From NCBI GenBank assembly GCA_036245805.1, contig BTRK01000006.1, positions 26,940,365 through 27,004,364 of the forward strand: a DNA stretch of 64,000 bases. Direction: 5' to 3'. The notes beneath the pieces were generated by a model. It was not told the DNA's origin. It saw nothing but the letters and a program-made list of their open reading frames with translations, and did not search any database. Position numbers and translations under genes: made by a program. The DNA comes from Pristionchus mayeri (Eukaryota > Nematoda > Chromadorea > Rhabditida > Neodiplogasteridae). Below, in pieces: positions 33,701 through 41,437 of the stretch; position 1 is the first letter of the stretch, and each line of letters begins with the position of its first letter.

Positions 33701-33984
33701 GATTCCCTCATGAGAAGCGTGATATGGGTTCGATATACCTCAAAATTTCGCATGGCCGTATATTTACTCGAATACTCGATTTTGGAATGAATAATGCAAC
33801 TGGCACGCTCCTCCATTTTGACATTGTATCTAAACCTTGGTTGATGGTAGTGATGCTCATCAGATTGGCGGCTCGTGATCGAGAGATCTCTCGACTTCGC
33901 AACAATCCCACCTACTCATCCACTGGAGGAGCGAGGAATGAGTTTCATCGACCAGGCAGGCACCTATTTGTCACTAGTATTTAA
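15608..33984 (+). CDS. ZHP/Zip3/RNF212-family RING protein gene (five exons, 191 residues)
   Basis: Members of this family are SUMO/ubiquitin E3-like proteins that sit on the synaptonemal complex and control crossover designation in meiosis. The exons are 15608-15716, 15768-15925, 22189-22298, 28186-28263 and 33864-33984. All introns are GT-AG and phases agree (1, 0, 2, 2), giving one uninterrupted frame. Residues 8-47 form a C3HC4 RING: C8-x2-C11, the CGH...C...C group at 26-34, then C44-x2-C47. Next come the family-like NRSLKPEMQMFFRNPRDL and VLDFQ motifs at the exon 2 end, a basic Arg/Gln-rich stretch in exon 3, a coiled coil across exons 4-5 (EKLKMEKEQLETLLAARDRE) and a short Ser/Gly/Arg-rich tail. 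It is short for the family; ZHP-3 itself is much longer. Intron 1 is 51 bp, but introns 2-4 are 6263, 5887 and 5565 bp and filled with transposons. Which ZHP paralogue this is cannot be told by eye. Confidence 0.85.
15768..15925 (+). CDS. ZHP-like exon 2 (RING end and conserved helix)
   Basis: The acceptor TTTGAG|AG restores the frame as Lys-Ile-Pro. The exon supplies the last RING pair CTYC and the conserved PEMQMFF...PRDL...VLDFQ block, then a GTATCT donor in phase 0. Confidence 0.85.
16144..17600 (-). pseudogene. 3' fragment of a CR1/Jockey-like LINE reverse transcriptase, split by a TA element
   Basis: On the minus strand 16160-16451 encodes the C-terminal part of a non-LTR reverse transcriptase (LYCKAFTTFILPNLEYCSVI, then a VHRDFTRRRL stretch). 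The preceding codons (TRSKINLTF...) lie beyond the inserted element at 16452-17532 and read in frame once it is removed. No catalytic motif is present; only the region after the palm remains. It lies antisense within intron 2 of the ZHP-like gene. Confidence 0.7.
16452..17532. mobile_element. Tc1/mariner-type MITE, TA duplication
   Basis: Inverted termini CAGGGTGGGGCATAAATATT and its near-complement at the right end, each flanked by TA (16450-16451, 17533-17534). The element is 1081 bp. No DDE transposase motif is seen inside, so it is non-autonomous. It interrupts the LINE fragment's reading frame at a TA. Confidence 0.85.
17601..18280. other. AT-rich intronic DNA
   Basis: Mostly AT-rich simple sequence (17770-17880) with a compact hairpin GCGAGCCGCTGCGCGGCTCGC near 18054. 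No coding signal is seen. Confidence 0.4.
18284..18289 (-). terminator. Polyadenylation signal for the 18357-18731 ORF
   Basis: AATAAA on the minus strand, about 68 bases downstream of the stop codon at 18357. Confidence 0.45.
18357..18731 (-). CDS. Hypothetical protein nested antisense in intron 2 of the ZHP-like gene
   Basis: A 124-residue frame whose product is not recognised. It has a mixed hydrophobic/polar N-terminal half (CEAFITMQSNASNMQVSVKC), a short helix-like stretch (KELLDDIVKKEV) and a Pro/Ser/Trp-rich tail (KPPCPPWDMPPSESESSPWE). Codon composition looks coding and no mirror copy exists in the window, unlike most frames here. An AATAAA lies about 70 bases past the stop. The first Met follows directly after a TAG; an intron with acceptor ATCGGTCAG at about 18687 could instead join it to upstream exons, so the 5' end is uncertain. 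It may be a real nested gene or a relic. Confidence 0.45.
   Translation of the reverse strand: MHFTVSLFNRSEMDIQCEAFITMQSNASNMQVSVKCMLTDKIVLKEFPMKELLDDIVKKEVLGPVIACYYSIEMCEIHRMHVALKLKNTPDEANTNDKPPCPPWDMPPSESESSPWEKFIQSPD
18850..19850. other. Intronic DNA without recognised features
   Basis: AT-rich, with several ATCGAT-containing words. No palindrome partner or gene was seen. Confidence 0.35.
19861..19932 (+). pseudogene. tRNA-like sequence
   Basis: A box GTGGCCTTGTGGATAGTGGG and B box GGGTTCGAGTCCC are clear. A possible acceptor stem CTCGTGG/CCGCGAC pairs at six of seven positions. The anticodon stem is poor. The middle (CGATCCG..GGTTG.GGGTTCGAGTCC.ATCC) matches the tRNA-like unit at 40628-40694, so both come from one family. 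Confidence 0.5.
19997..21320. mobile_element. Foldback DNA transposon, TTAA target duplication
   Basis: Termini CACGGGTCTCCTGTAAAAGT (left) and ATTCTTACAGGATACCCTTG (right) are inverted and flanked by TTAA at 19993-19996 and 21321-21324. The arms mirror, for example 20211-20330 against 21010-21125. It is non-autonomous, and the loop near 20500-20600 has no gene. Confidence 0.85.
21470..22060. mobile_element. Foldback element
   Basis: About 21500-21650 mirrors 21885-22045, sharing CCACTTTTGGATAGCTCTCG and CGCCGAAGTTGG. A related arm sequence occurs in the foldback at 55483-56057 (GGAGATCTACTCGAGA). The loop (21660-21880) has no recognised gene. Confidence 0.7.
22189..22298 (+). CDS. ZHP-like exon 3
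   Basis: Acceptor GGTTACAG and donor GTAAGC. It translates in phase 0 to HGHRSRFSRAQQEKANKMTK and onward, a basic segment that follows the VLDFQ motif in family members. Ends in phase 2. Confidence 0.8.
22299..23210. other. Start of intron 3
   Basis: No gene is seen. Bases 23045-23140 resemble one arm of the GCTCGTGAGGCC hairpin repeat found complete at 34815-34945. A C-rich palindromic patch GGCCTTCCAGGAAGGCC lies near 22951. Confidence 0.4.
23211..23460. repeat. Tandem repeat of about 65 bp, three to four copies
   Basis: The core GAAAATGCACCATG(G/T)TGTG...GGTATACGGTAGCGTGCATT recurs near 23211, 23276 and 23338, with a decayed fourth copy near 23402. Confidence 0.8.
24454..25055. mobile_element. 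Inner foldback element
   Basis: Ends TATCAATAATTCGAGATTCT and AGAATCTCGAATTATTGATA are exact complements. The arms mirror around about 24745 and include TTTTGTTACAATTGATCTTTG and its counterpart. No coding sequence is present. Confidence 0.8.
25056..26341. mobile_element. Palindromic TA-flanked MITE, copy 1
   Basis: CAGTCGCGCCCATAAGTCAG at the left and CTGACTTATGGGCGCGACG at the right, with TA at 25054-25055 and 26342-26343. Length is 1286 bp and it is palindromic over almost all of that. It belongs to one family with 31796-33133 and 61648-62939. Near the centre is a second inverted motif around AAACACCCTGTTTATGTACTC. Confidence 0.85.
26988..27810. mobile_element. mariner-type MITE, TA duplication
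   Basis: Inverted termini TTGGGTTGTCCCATAATTCG and CGAATTATGGGACAACCCAA, flanked by TA at 26986-26987 and 27811-27812. These termini are typical of mariner. No transposase frame is present in the 823 bp. It split the terminus of the outer foldback (CGTGATA...TACATGTG). Confidence 0.85.
27840..28110. repeat. Half-element of the CAGGATATCCGCG-ended foldback family
   Basis: It ends with TTCCTGCATTTTACCAGGAT, a variant of the family terminus, with body words (GAGATACGGCC...AGTGGTAGGTC) shared with 33175-33385. It lacks a mirror arm nearby. Confidence 0.5.
28186..28263 (+). CDS. ZHP-like exon 4 (coiled coil)
   Basis: Acceptor TTCTTCCAG and donor GTGAGT. It encodes a charged heptad-like helix (SENEKLKMEKEQLET). 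Phase 2 in, phase 2 out. Confidence 0.8.
28290..28976. other. Start of intron 4, with a distant mirror arm
   Basis: Bases 28355-28440 (TGCGTTCGCCTAAGAATTGC, GGGAACAGGCAAAAAAGCGT) are mirrored near 31550-31610. They form the outermost arms around the palindrome at 28977-31290. A cryptic acceptor at 28640 leads to only 29 codons and is not called as an exon. Confidence 0.5.
28977..31290. mobile_element. 2.3-kb near-perfect foldback with almost no loop
   Basis: Arms of about 1.13 kb (28977-30110 and 30125-31290) meet at a GC-rich centre near 30110. They are so alike that both encode the same 62-residue frame (29039-29227 on +, 31029-31217 on -). This identity reflects the palindrome, not a gene pair. 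The same family, more diverged, makes up 43858-46450. Confidence 0.85.
31291..31793. other. Intronic DNA between foldbacks
   Basis: Contains the mirror of 28355-28440 at 31545-31615 and a GGTATCATGAGTCAGTGGAGGT terminus-like motif near 31688. No gene is seen. Confidence 0.4.
31796..33133. mobile_element. Palindromic TA-flanked MITE, copy 2
   Basis: CAGGCGCGAGCATAAGTCAT at the left and ATGACTTATGCTCGCGCCTG at the right are exact complements. TA lies at 31794-31795 and 33134-33135. Length is 1338 bp. Mirrored frames at 31925-32203 and 32726-33004 are arm copies, not genes. The central loop holds the CGGGAAACACCCTATTTACC inverted motif. Confidence 0.9.
33175..33391. repeat. Solo end of the GGAGATCCGTG foldback family
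   Basis: It ends TTCCTGCATTCTTACAGGAGATCCGTG (33356-33382). Body sequence is shared with 27840-28110. It has no mirror arm next to it. Confidence 0.5.
33864..33984 (+). CDS. ZHP-like terminal exon
   Basis: Acceptor GCTCATCAG. It joins in phase to continue the coiled coil as LLAARDREISRLR, followed by a Ser/Gly/Arg-rich tail and TAA at 33982-33984. An AATAAA follows 20 bases later. An alternative acceptor at 28640-28641 gives only 29 unrelated residues and was not preferred. Confidence 0.8.
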
Positions 33985-34004
33985 CAAACAAAATACAACG
34001 CTGA

Positions 34005-34010
34005 AATAAA
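34005..34010 (+). terminator. Polyadenylation signal of the ZHP-like gene
   Basis: AATAAA lies 20 bases past the stop codon at 33984, normal spacing for nematode 3' UTRs. Confidence 0.7.
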
Positions 34011-34039
34011 CCATTTCCTTTGAAAAAATTATGTGCATT

Positions 34040-34760
34040 GATTACTATGTAGAAAAAAGACAAGATGTCTGTCTGTCAGTTCGTCTGTTTGTTTGTTTGT
34101 TTGTATGTCGGTAACGCTCCCGTCTTTCGCTCATAACTCGCTTCAAACTCATCCTAGACCTATAAGTGGGGGTATCATCGGAACCGCCTCGGCGAGATCT
34201 TTCTATTGTATTATCGATTGCATCAGCATTAAGTAATATGACGCAATAATTCAAGATCTCGGCTCCTAGGCATCACCCAGACCTCGGACCTTGCCCGTTG
34301 GAACCCCCTTGACGAGTACTTTCAAAATTTGGTATTACGTCATCATTGTGCAACATGATGCAATAATCGTTTTTGGCCATAATTCGCTTCAAAGTGGTGG
34401 CGCAGACGTCGGACCTTGACCATTCGACTCCTCAGAGTGAGCTCTTTCAACATTTGGTATTACGTCACCATTATGCAATATGATGCAATAATAATTTTTT
34501 GGCTATATCTCGCTTCAAAGTGGTCGCCCAGACCTCGGACCATGACCATCGCCCAGACCTCGGACCTTGACCATTCTCCAGTGGCCGCCACTTTTTATTT
34601 TTGGCCTTACGTCATCATTATTAAATTTAATTTTCATGTTTTCTGCTATAACTCTTTATTAGTATCGCTAAAACCTCGCGATTAATTTCCCTAGGTAAAC
34701 AGCGTTCAGTTGCCAACAATTTCGGATATATACAACTGGTACTAAACTTGGTTGGGTGAC
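34040..34760. repeat. Downstream region with CCCAGACCTCGGACC repeats
   Basis: A TCTGTCTGTCAGTTCGTCTG / TTTG simple repeat lies at 34066-34105. Four or more irregular copies of GCCCAGACCTCGGACCTTGACCATT with ATTACGTCA(T/C)CATT spacers lie at 34270-34610. No gene is recognised. Confidence 0.55.
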
Positions 34761-34814
34761 TTTCTGTGCGTTGTTAAAGCAAAAATGCTTTCCAACCAGC
34801 TCTCACTCCCCGCA

Positions 34815-34945
34815 GCGTGAGCGTTGTGAAATGCTCGTGAGGCCGAGGACGTTCCGAAAAAAGTTGCTAACGGGGCGGAGCGAGCGAAACCCCGTCAGCA
34901 ACTTTTTTCGGATCGCCCGAGGCCTCACAAGCCTTTTACAACGTT
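34815..34945. mobile_element. Short foldback hairpin
   Basis: CGTTGTGAAATGCTCGTGAGGCC pairs with GGCCTCACAAGCCTTTTACAACG, and GTTGCTAACGGGGCG with its counterpart, leaving a GGAGCGAGCG loop. A half copy lies near 23045. Confidence 0.75.
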
Positions 34946-35174
34946 TTAAGCAGGCTCTCACCAGTCGCGGTTAGCATTTATCCTTATCACGCAACCCCGC
35001 GAACCACGTAGCGACCGAAGGTCGCTAGTTTTTAGCCTGTAACTATCCTAAAATCCTGTCAATCCGCTGCCTCTCTGGTACACCTTCTTTGCACAGCGTG
35101 TGGTGTGGCCAAATGTGCCTTACCTTTGCAACTCAAATCCAATTCTACGCTGTGCGAGAAGCATGAGCAGTCTA

Positions 35175-36388
35175 CAGGGTGCGAAGAAAGTATTTTGACA
35201 TGGATTTAACCATGTATCTTCCTTCAATGGCATCGATTTTTTTTGAAACAGTACACATTATTTATCAGAGACAGTAGGAAGATAACAACATGATATTACT
35301 CGATTTGACCTCCATTGGCCTTGACGACAGCCTTGAGACGAGAAGGGACTGACTCGATGACGGATCGCAGGTAGTGGGTATCGATTTTCTCCCATGCATT
35401 CTGGAGGGACTTCTTGAGGCTATCCAAACTCTGGTGGCGAACAGAGCAAGCATTCTTCTCCAGTACCGACCACACACTGAAGTCAAGGGGAGAGAGATCC
35501 GGACTGTTCGAGGGAAATTCATCCTGCTGGAAGGTCCAATGACGTCCTTTGAAGTGGGAACGAGACCAAGGGAGGAGGTTCTTCTCCAGAATCTCCTTGA
35601 TGTAGTAGTTCTTGTCCACCTTCACACCGGGCTTGACGAAGACGAGGGGGGTCTTGCCAGTCGCACAGAGCCCTGCCCAAACCATCACCGATTGCGGGTG
35701 GGAAACACGTGAGACAGTTCTTCCTCGGGCATTGGCTTGCTGACTTGACTTGGCAATGATCCTCGTGTTCTGGCTGTTGAAGACCTGCTCCACCGTGAAC
35801 ACCTTCTCATCCGAGTAGAGAGTCGTGAGATTTCGCCATGTGCGATCCTCCCTAGGAGCTTCTTGCATCTCTTGAGCCTCTTCTCCTTGTGAATGCCAGT
35901 CAGACCATGGCCCTTACGCATCTTGTAAGGGTGGGACGTGAGACCAGAGTGAACTATCTTGCGCACCGAATGTTCGTCGATTCCGAGATCACGGGTCATC
36001 TTTCTCATAGATCGGATGGGATCACGTGCAACTCGCATCTGCACGATTTTCTTGTTCTTCCGAGTGACAGCAGTGTGAGGTCTGGCCAGTCTAGTACGGT
36101 CCTTAGTCGCGCCCAGCGCCTTGAAGCGGCAGATGGTATTGTGAACGGTCTGACGGGAAACTCGGAATTTCTTCGAAATTCCAGCTGGGGACTCGCCGAG
36201 GGTCCAAAGGTCAGTAATGGATTTCCGGTACTGATGGGGTCGAGTCATTACTAGGGGATACTATTTGAAGTGCGCATTGAACACCTCGAGTGGTATACTA
36301 AAACGTGTTATAACATGCATTGAGAGGTTGATAGGACTGATGAAATATTCGAGTTCAAACTTTGTCAAAGTACTTTCTCCGCACCCTG
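35175..36388 (-). mobile_element. Tc1/mariner-superfamily transposon (defective copy)
   Basis: Inverted termini CAGGGTGCGAAGAAAGTATT and CAGGGTGCGGAGAAAGTACT (read inward) are flanked by TA at 35173-35174 and 36389-36390. The element is 1214 bp and contains one transposase gene on the minus strand. Confidence 0.92.
35296..36248 (-). pseudogene. Tc1/mariner-type DDE transposase, frameshifted and internally deleted
   Basis: The product would bind the element's termini and cut and rejoin DNA at TA sites. The frame from 36248 to about 35875 gives the helix-turn-helix half (SPAGISKKFRVSRQTVHNTI, then a second basic HTH). The DDE half continues in another frame (35868-35296): YSDEKVF with the first Asp, VMVWAGLCATGK, FQQD with the second Asp, and NSPDLSPLD with the third. 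The switch of frame near 35870 shows an indel. The second and third acidic residues are about 8 apart instead of the usual 34-39, so about 30 codons are missing near 35510. Both lesions make it inactive. Confidence 0.88.
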
Positions 36389-36399
36389 TAAATATAAGC

Positions 36400-37890
36400 C
36401 TATCCCAATCATCAGAATAAACTAGAACCTATGCAACCTTATGGGATATGGGAGGGGGGGGGGGGGTTCTTCTAGCGCACACTTCTGACAAAAGAAAAAT
36501 TTAACAAAAAAAAGGCGATGGTCAGCAGCAAAATTGTGATCTACATCCGCACGCGCGGGAGAACGGATTTTCTCGCTGATTTTGTAATGTCATCACCGAT
36601 CTCACCAGTTGTGCAGATTGCTGTTTAGCCAAGAGTCGAAGAGAACGGCGTCTGGGAGGAGTATCGCTAAAATATGTTTCCAAAATCTATCCTCATTGTT
36701 GTTAATTTTTGGTATTATTCAGTTTTAACTATCGAGGAACTACGCTACGCCAAATACGAGGGATCTGTTATATCACTTCCCGGTACTCTCCGAGTATCTG
36801 CAAACACTTTTGTTTTCGCCGGAAATCGGACCAAAAACCTTCGGTTTTCAAATTCATTGCTTTAGCAACTTGGCCATCGAAATAGGTTATTATGCATTTC
36901 ACAAAATATTATAAACCGAGTTATTAGTAATTCAACATAGAAACACTACAAAAAAATTACAATTTGCAAAAATCGTGTACATTTCCTGTACATTTCATAA
37001 TGAAAACCACTAGTAATATTACTTTTAGTTATTATTATTCAAAGTAAGAACCACCTCAAAATCAGCAAAAAATTCTGATGCAAACGGAAAAAAATTGCCC
37101 AAACTACCGTAATCAAGCGGACCGACCGACACGCAAACTCTATATTTTTGCGTTTCCACAGCAACATCAAGACCGTAATAACGCACTTCCGGAAAATGCT
37201 ATCATGAGATGACTTCCGTAAAAAAGCCTAAGGCATGCCGTGCCAGGAGCCTAGTAAATTTAAAAAAAACAGGAACTGACTTTATATCTGGACTACCGTA
37301 ATTTTTCAACGGCTTGTTTTGTAAAATGAGCTGCTGTATTTTTATTTGTGGCGTTTTCATTAGGAACAATGATCTTTCTTGCGTTTTAGACCGTTTTAGA
37401 GCAAAAACTAATTTTATGCAATAAATAAATAGTGTCAAAACACTGCCATCCTTTGGGAAGATCGACCCCTTAATTTTTACACACCATCTTTTTATTGATA
37501 AATTGAGCATTGTTTGGTCAATTTTGTATTGATTTCAGTAAACTGAGCATACCTAAGAATCTGAAAACACTCAGAAAATATTCTAAAAGTTAGTTTGGGA
37601 TTTTGATGCAAAACACCGGCTGCCGCGACGCATGAGATACTGTAGCTCAACGCATAAAAATGACGGGAACGAACAGTGTGGCGATTCTGCTGTGGTTTCC
37701 TTCATTTATTTTCTGTTAAATCCTAGTTTTTCATTGATTAAATGGGCGTATGCCGTTCGTTTGCGAGCGTTTGAACTCAATCGAGTGTCTAAAACACGGT
37801 GAAAACCACTTTCCGGACAGACACGACGACAACAATTTTTCGTGATTTTTATTTTTCAATTAAGCTCAGGTTTTTCGGTTTGTTACTCGA
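36400..37890. other. Intergenic DNA without recognised genes
   Basis: AT-rich, with a poly-G run near 36453 and several ACCGTAAT/ACGGTAG words. The longest open stretch (37202-37510, minus) has no recognisable domain and no good splice or start context. Confidence 0.4.
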
Positions 37891-38077
37891 TATATCACGG
37901 GTCTCCTGTAAAAGTGTAGGAAAACTGCCTCGTTTGGCTACTGGAAAATATTTTGTATCTCAGATTTTGATTAAACTTTGTTCATGAACATGGCTGAAGG
38001 TCAGGGTAAGGCTAATCCAGTCAGTTTCTGCACATTATCGGTTCTTTTGATCTACAGCGGCCAATTAACGTATTTAA

Positions 38078-39150
38078 AACGCTGTCCCTAAGAACGTCAG
38101 ATTTGAGAAGTGAAGTGGCACAATCGTTCAAAATCATCACCGGAGCTTTATACTTTAGGGTTAGTGTGCCTGGGGGTGGGATACACTTCAGCCAAAAAAC
38201 TAGACCCAAAAGTTGATCTTTGATCTTTCAGATCGAAAATTTTCATCTTGATTTTAACCCTACGAGATTTATGATATGTAGTGTGAAATTTTATGCTGAA
38301 TTTAGAAAAAAATATCCCATTGTGATACTTGGATGTTTTAACTGTTTTTATTCAAATTTAATGTTATAAAACCTTTATTTGACGACTTTGTAAATTTTTT
38401 GAAAGATGATGGTGCTACTTTTTCGATATTTCGTATTCCACACGTTTGATAAGCATTTTACTATGGCGGTCATGGCCTAGAGGATCACATTCTGCGTTAT
38501 GATCACTGCTCTGCACGTTTAAGAGCGTCAAGCATCCTCTTCTCTGCTACTTCTGCAGGTACATTCGTTCGAGTCGTGATGCCCTCATTGAAGACATTCT
38601 TGACGAACTCCTTGGCTTTCTCAGAATATCGCAAAGATTTATTTTTCTTTCTGAGTGCATAGCCTGAATGACAACGCGCAGGGCAAGAACACCCTCGATT
38701 CCACCGGAGAACATTCGGAGTGACATGCCTCTCATGGAATACTGAAGTACTGCAGAGCAGTGATCATCTCGCAGAATGTGATCCTCTAGGCCATGACCGC
38801 CATAGTAAAATGCTTATCAAACGTGTGGAATACGAAATATCGAAAAAGTAACACCATCATCCTTCAAAAAAATTTACAAAGTCGTCAAATTAAGGTTTTA
38901 TAACATTAAATTTAAATAAAAAACAGTTAAAACATCCAAGCGAGGTAAAAAAAATTTGCAAAAGTTTCCGTTGCAAAAACATAAAAAAAACATAAAAAAT
39001 GAAAATTTTCGAAAAAATCGATAATTGTAGATCAAGATTTTGGGAAATGTTTATTGGGCCCCTATTGAGTCTACCTACCAAGTTTGAGCTTCTAGCGATA
39101 AATTTGAATGATTGTGCCACTCTATCCGACGCTCTTAGGGAGACAGCGTT
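38078..39150. mobile_element. Foldback insertion with TTAA duplication and coding-like loop
   Basis: Termini AACGCTGTCCCTAAGA and TCTTAGGGAGACAGCGTT with TTAA on both sides (38074-38077, 39151-39154). Arms 38250-38515 and 38750-38940 mirror. The loop carries a non-repeated, coding-like sequence. Confidence 0.8.
38503..38735 (-). pseudogene. Coding fragment in the loop of a foldback element
   Basis: One frame (38735 to about 38645) reads MRGMSLRMFSGGIEGVLALR and onward; after a one-base shift another reads YSEKAKEFVKNVFNEG, TNVPAEVAEKRMLDALKRAEQ and a stop at 38503-38505. Both stretches look like ordinary protein and neither is repeated elsewhere in the window. The last codons lie in the palindrome arm. 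The family is not recognised. It may be a relic of the element's own gene or a captured host exon. Confidence 0.45.
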
Positions 39151-39862
39151 TTAAGTCAATTTTTATCGTACAGTGAATTTTTTCTCCTTTTTCTCGTTTT
39201 CGAGAGATCTACAACTTCGTCAACGTAGCACAAACGGCAAAATCACGTCTTCATTGCGAAAATGGCGAAAAACTGAATTTCGTTATGAGAATATCGATTT
39301 TCTGGTTTGGTATACCAAAAACACAATCGTTTTTATTCTTCCGACGAAATCTCCACAAAAATTAGAGGGTGTCTTTGTTGATTATTTTTCATATAACCTG
39401 CTTTTCAATATCGATTTAGTTTGAGAGTCCAAGTCTCGTTCTGTCGATTTCAGGAAGATTCAGTTTTTTTGGTCATATCTTGGTTCAAACTGATTATCGA
39501 CCTCGCAAAAAGTGAATTCGAAAGCTCTCGAGAAGCCGGAAAAGTTTGTCTCAGTTGTCTTAAAGGAGTGCTCCGGGGAATATCCAGCCACCCGAACTGG
39601 CAAAAGGGTGTTGTAGAGGACACTCATCCGATCAGAGATCACTTTGTACGAAATGCTACAGATGCCTCTAACAAGGGGGGACCGTTTCGTCGATATGGAC
39701 TTTCGGAACGAGACATATATGGTTGGATAGAGAATCAAATTCTAAGAAGTTTCGCTTCTTTTATTTTTGCGGAATGGCCTCGTGGCACCCAAAATAATCG
39801 ATATTCCGCCGAGCGCTGTCAACACAATGCACAAGAGAGATTCTAACAGAGCTGAGCGACAA

Positions 39863-39934
39863 GCATCGGTGGTGTAGTGGCAAGCAGCAGGGGTTGGAAC
39901 CGGAAGATCGCCGGTTCGATTCCCACTCAATGCA
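39863..39934 (+). pseudogene. tRNA-Gly-like unit, left arm
   Basis: Starts GCATCGGTGGTGTAGTGG and ends TTCGATTCCC...AATGC, close to nuclear tRNA-Gly (GCATCGGTGGTTCAGTGG, GTTCGATTCCC). Six of seven acceptor pairs can form. The anticodon arm (CAGGGGTTGGAACCGG) is abnormal, so it is not a working tRNA-Gly. Confidence 0.55.
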
Positions 39935-40221
39935 ATATTTTTGCAACTTGTCTCTCTTTTTCTTCTATGTTCCTAAATTTGATTCTACATTTTTTTTCAA
40001 TGCGTTTTATTGAAAATTTCACCCAATACCAATAATGGTGCTCTAGTCATGTCGGGGTAGAATCCCTTGACAACCGGGGGTCCCATAAAACGCAAGATTA
40101 TTATAAATTTAAAAAATAAGGCGACGAAAGTTTGAAATATTTTTAAAACATGTGATTTAATTATTGAAGAAGCAAATTTTGGAACATAGAAGAAAAAGAG
40201 AGACAAGTTGCAAAAAATATT

Positions 40222-40292
40222 GCATTGAGTGGGAATCGAACCGGCGACCTTCCGGTTCCAACCCCTGCTGCTTGCCACTACACCACCGATGC
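40222..40292 (-). pseudogene. tRNA-Gly-like unit, right arm
   Basis: Mirror copy of 39863-39934 with a few differences. B box and A box are both retained on the minus strand. Confidence 0.55.
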
Positions 40293-40627
40293 TTGTCGCT
40301 GAGCTCTGTTAGAATCGCTCTTGTGCATATGCGTTGACAGTGCTCGGCGGATTATCGATTATTTTGGGTACCCCGAGGCCATTCCGCAAAAATAAAAGAA
40401 GCGAAACTTCTTAGAATTTGATTCTCTATCCAACCATATATGTTTCGTTCCGAAAGTCCATATCGACGGAACGGTCCCCCCTTGTAAGAGTTGCTATGGC
40501 CTCTCAAAGCTTTGCGATCAGCGCAGGCAATGCGCGCAAATTCGAAAGTTTTTAAATTTGGGATACTGTACTGAGGATGAACAAGAGTTCGAAAACTGAA
40601 GATACTTTAGCAATAAACAAGCGCTTT

Positions 40628-40694
40628 GGATAGGACTCGAACCCACAACCGACGGATCGCAAGACAAATCCCTTATCCACTAGGACACATGGCC
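40628..40694 (-). pseudogene. tRNA-like sequence
   Basis: The minus strand reads CATGTGTCCTAGTGGATAAG through GGGTTCGAGTCCTATCC. A and B boxes are clear, the acceptor stem is not. It shares its middle third with the unit at 19861-19932. Confidence 0.5.
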
Positions 40695-41437
40695 AGATGT
40701 TCTGTGGGCTGTCTGTGGTTCTCTATCTCCCCTCAAAATCCAACGGTCACCAACAAATACGGGTTAACTCTGGAAAAAAACAACTAACTTTTACTAAAAT
40801 ATTCAGCACCTTCTTAGTAGAAGAATAAGAAGTTAGTAAAAGATTGGAATTAGTGGTACTATTAGAAGAGCACCCTTCCTTACTCGCTCTGGATTTCTGT
40901 AAGAAAAATTGTCGGCTTCCCTTCGAGTTTAAAGTGAGTTCAATGGTTTTTGTTTATCACTGACTCAGAACACCAATAAAAGAACAACTTGAGGATTCAA
41001 CAACTAATCAACAAGGTGGAGCAACAAAAAAAACAACAAAACAATATGGTCGATCCAGTGTACGAGTGGTTGCAGTCGTTTCCATTAGCTCTTCCATATT
41101 CTTCGAAATCCCTTTCCTTCACGAGATTCGATCTTCAAGGATCGAAGTTCTTCTGAACTTGGACGAATCCCACGGCCTTGAACGCCCTGAAAGTAGATAA
41201 TTGTGCGGGGAGTCGTTAAACAATTTTCCCGAAGGCATGCCAGTATCAAAAGCATGAATACTCCACTATCCTATACCGATATATAAAGCGCAGCGTGATG
41301 ACGTCTATTCGGATATGCAATGGGTCATGATACAGAGAGCGCGCGTAAACACTCTGGTTTCTTCCAACCAGTAGGTGGGCCACTCCCCAACGCACTGGGG
41401 CACCCGCGAAAGGCGGGGGAGCGATCGGGATAGTTTA

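Larger units (their letters stand above)
39672..40484. mobile_element. Foldback with tRNA-Gly-like units, TAA duplication
   Basis: CAAGGGGGGACCG at the left mirrors CGGTCCCCCCTTG at the right, flanked by TAA (39669-39671, 40485-40487). The arms are about 270 bp. Each contains one tRNA-like unit pointing to the centre. Confidence 0.8.

Noticed and set aside
37202..37510. 102-codon minus-strand frame
   Set aside because: AT-rich, without a recognisable domain, splice context or neighbours.
39421..39846. 141-codon plus-strand frame
   Set aside because: It crosses the border of the TTAA insertion at 39563/39564 and so joins two unrelated elements.
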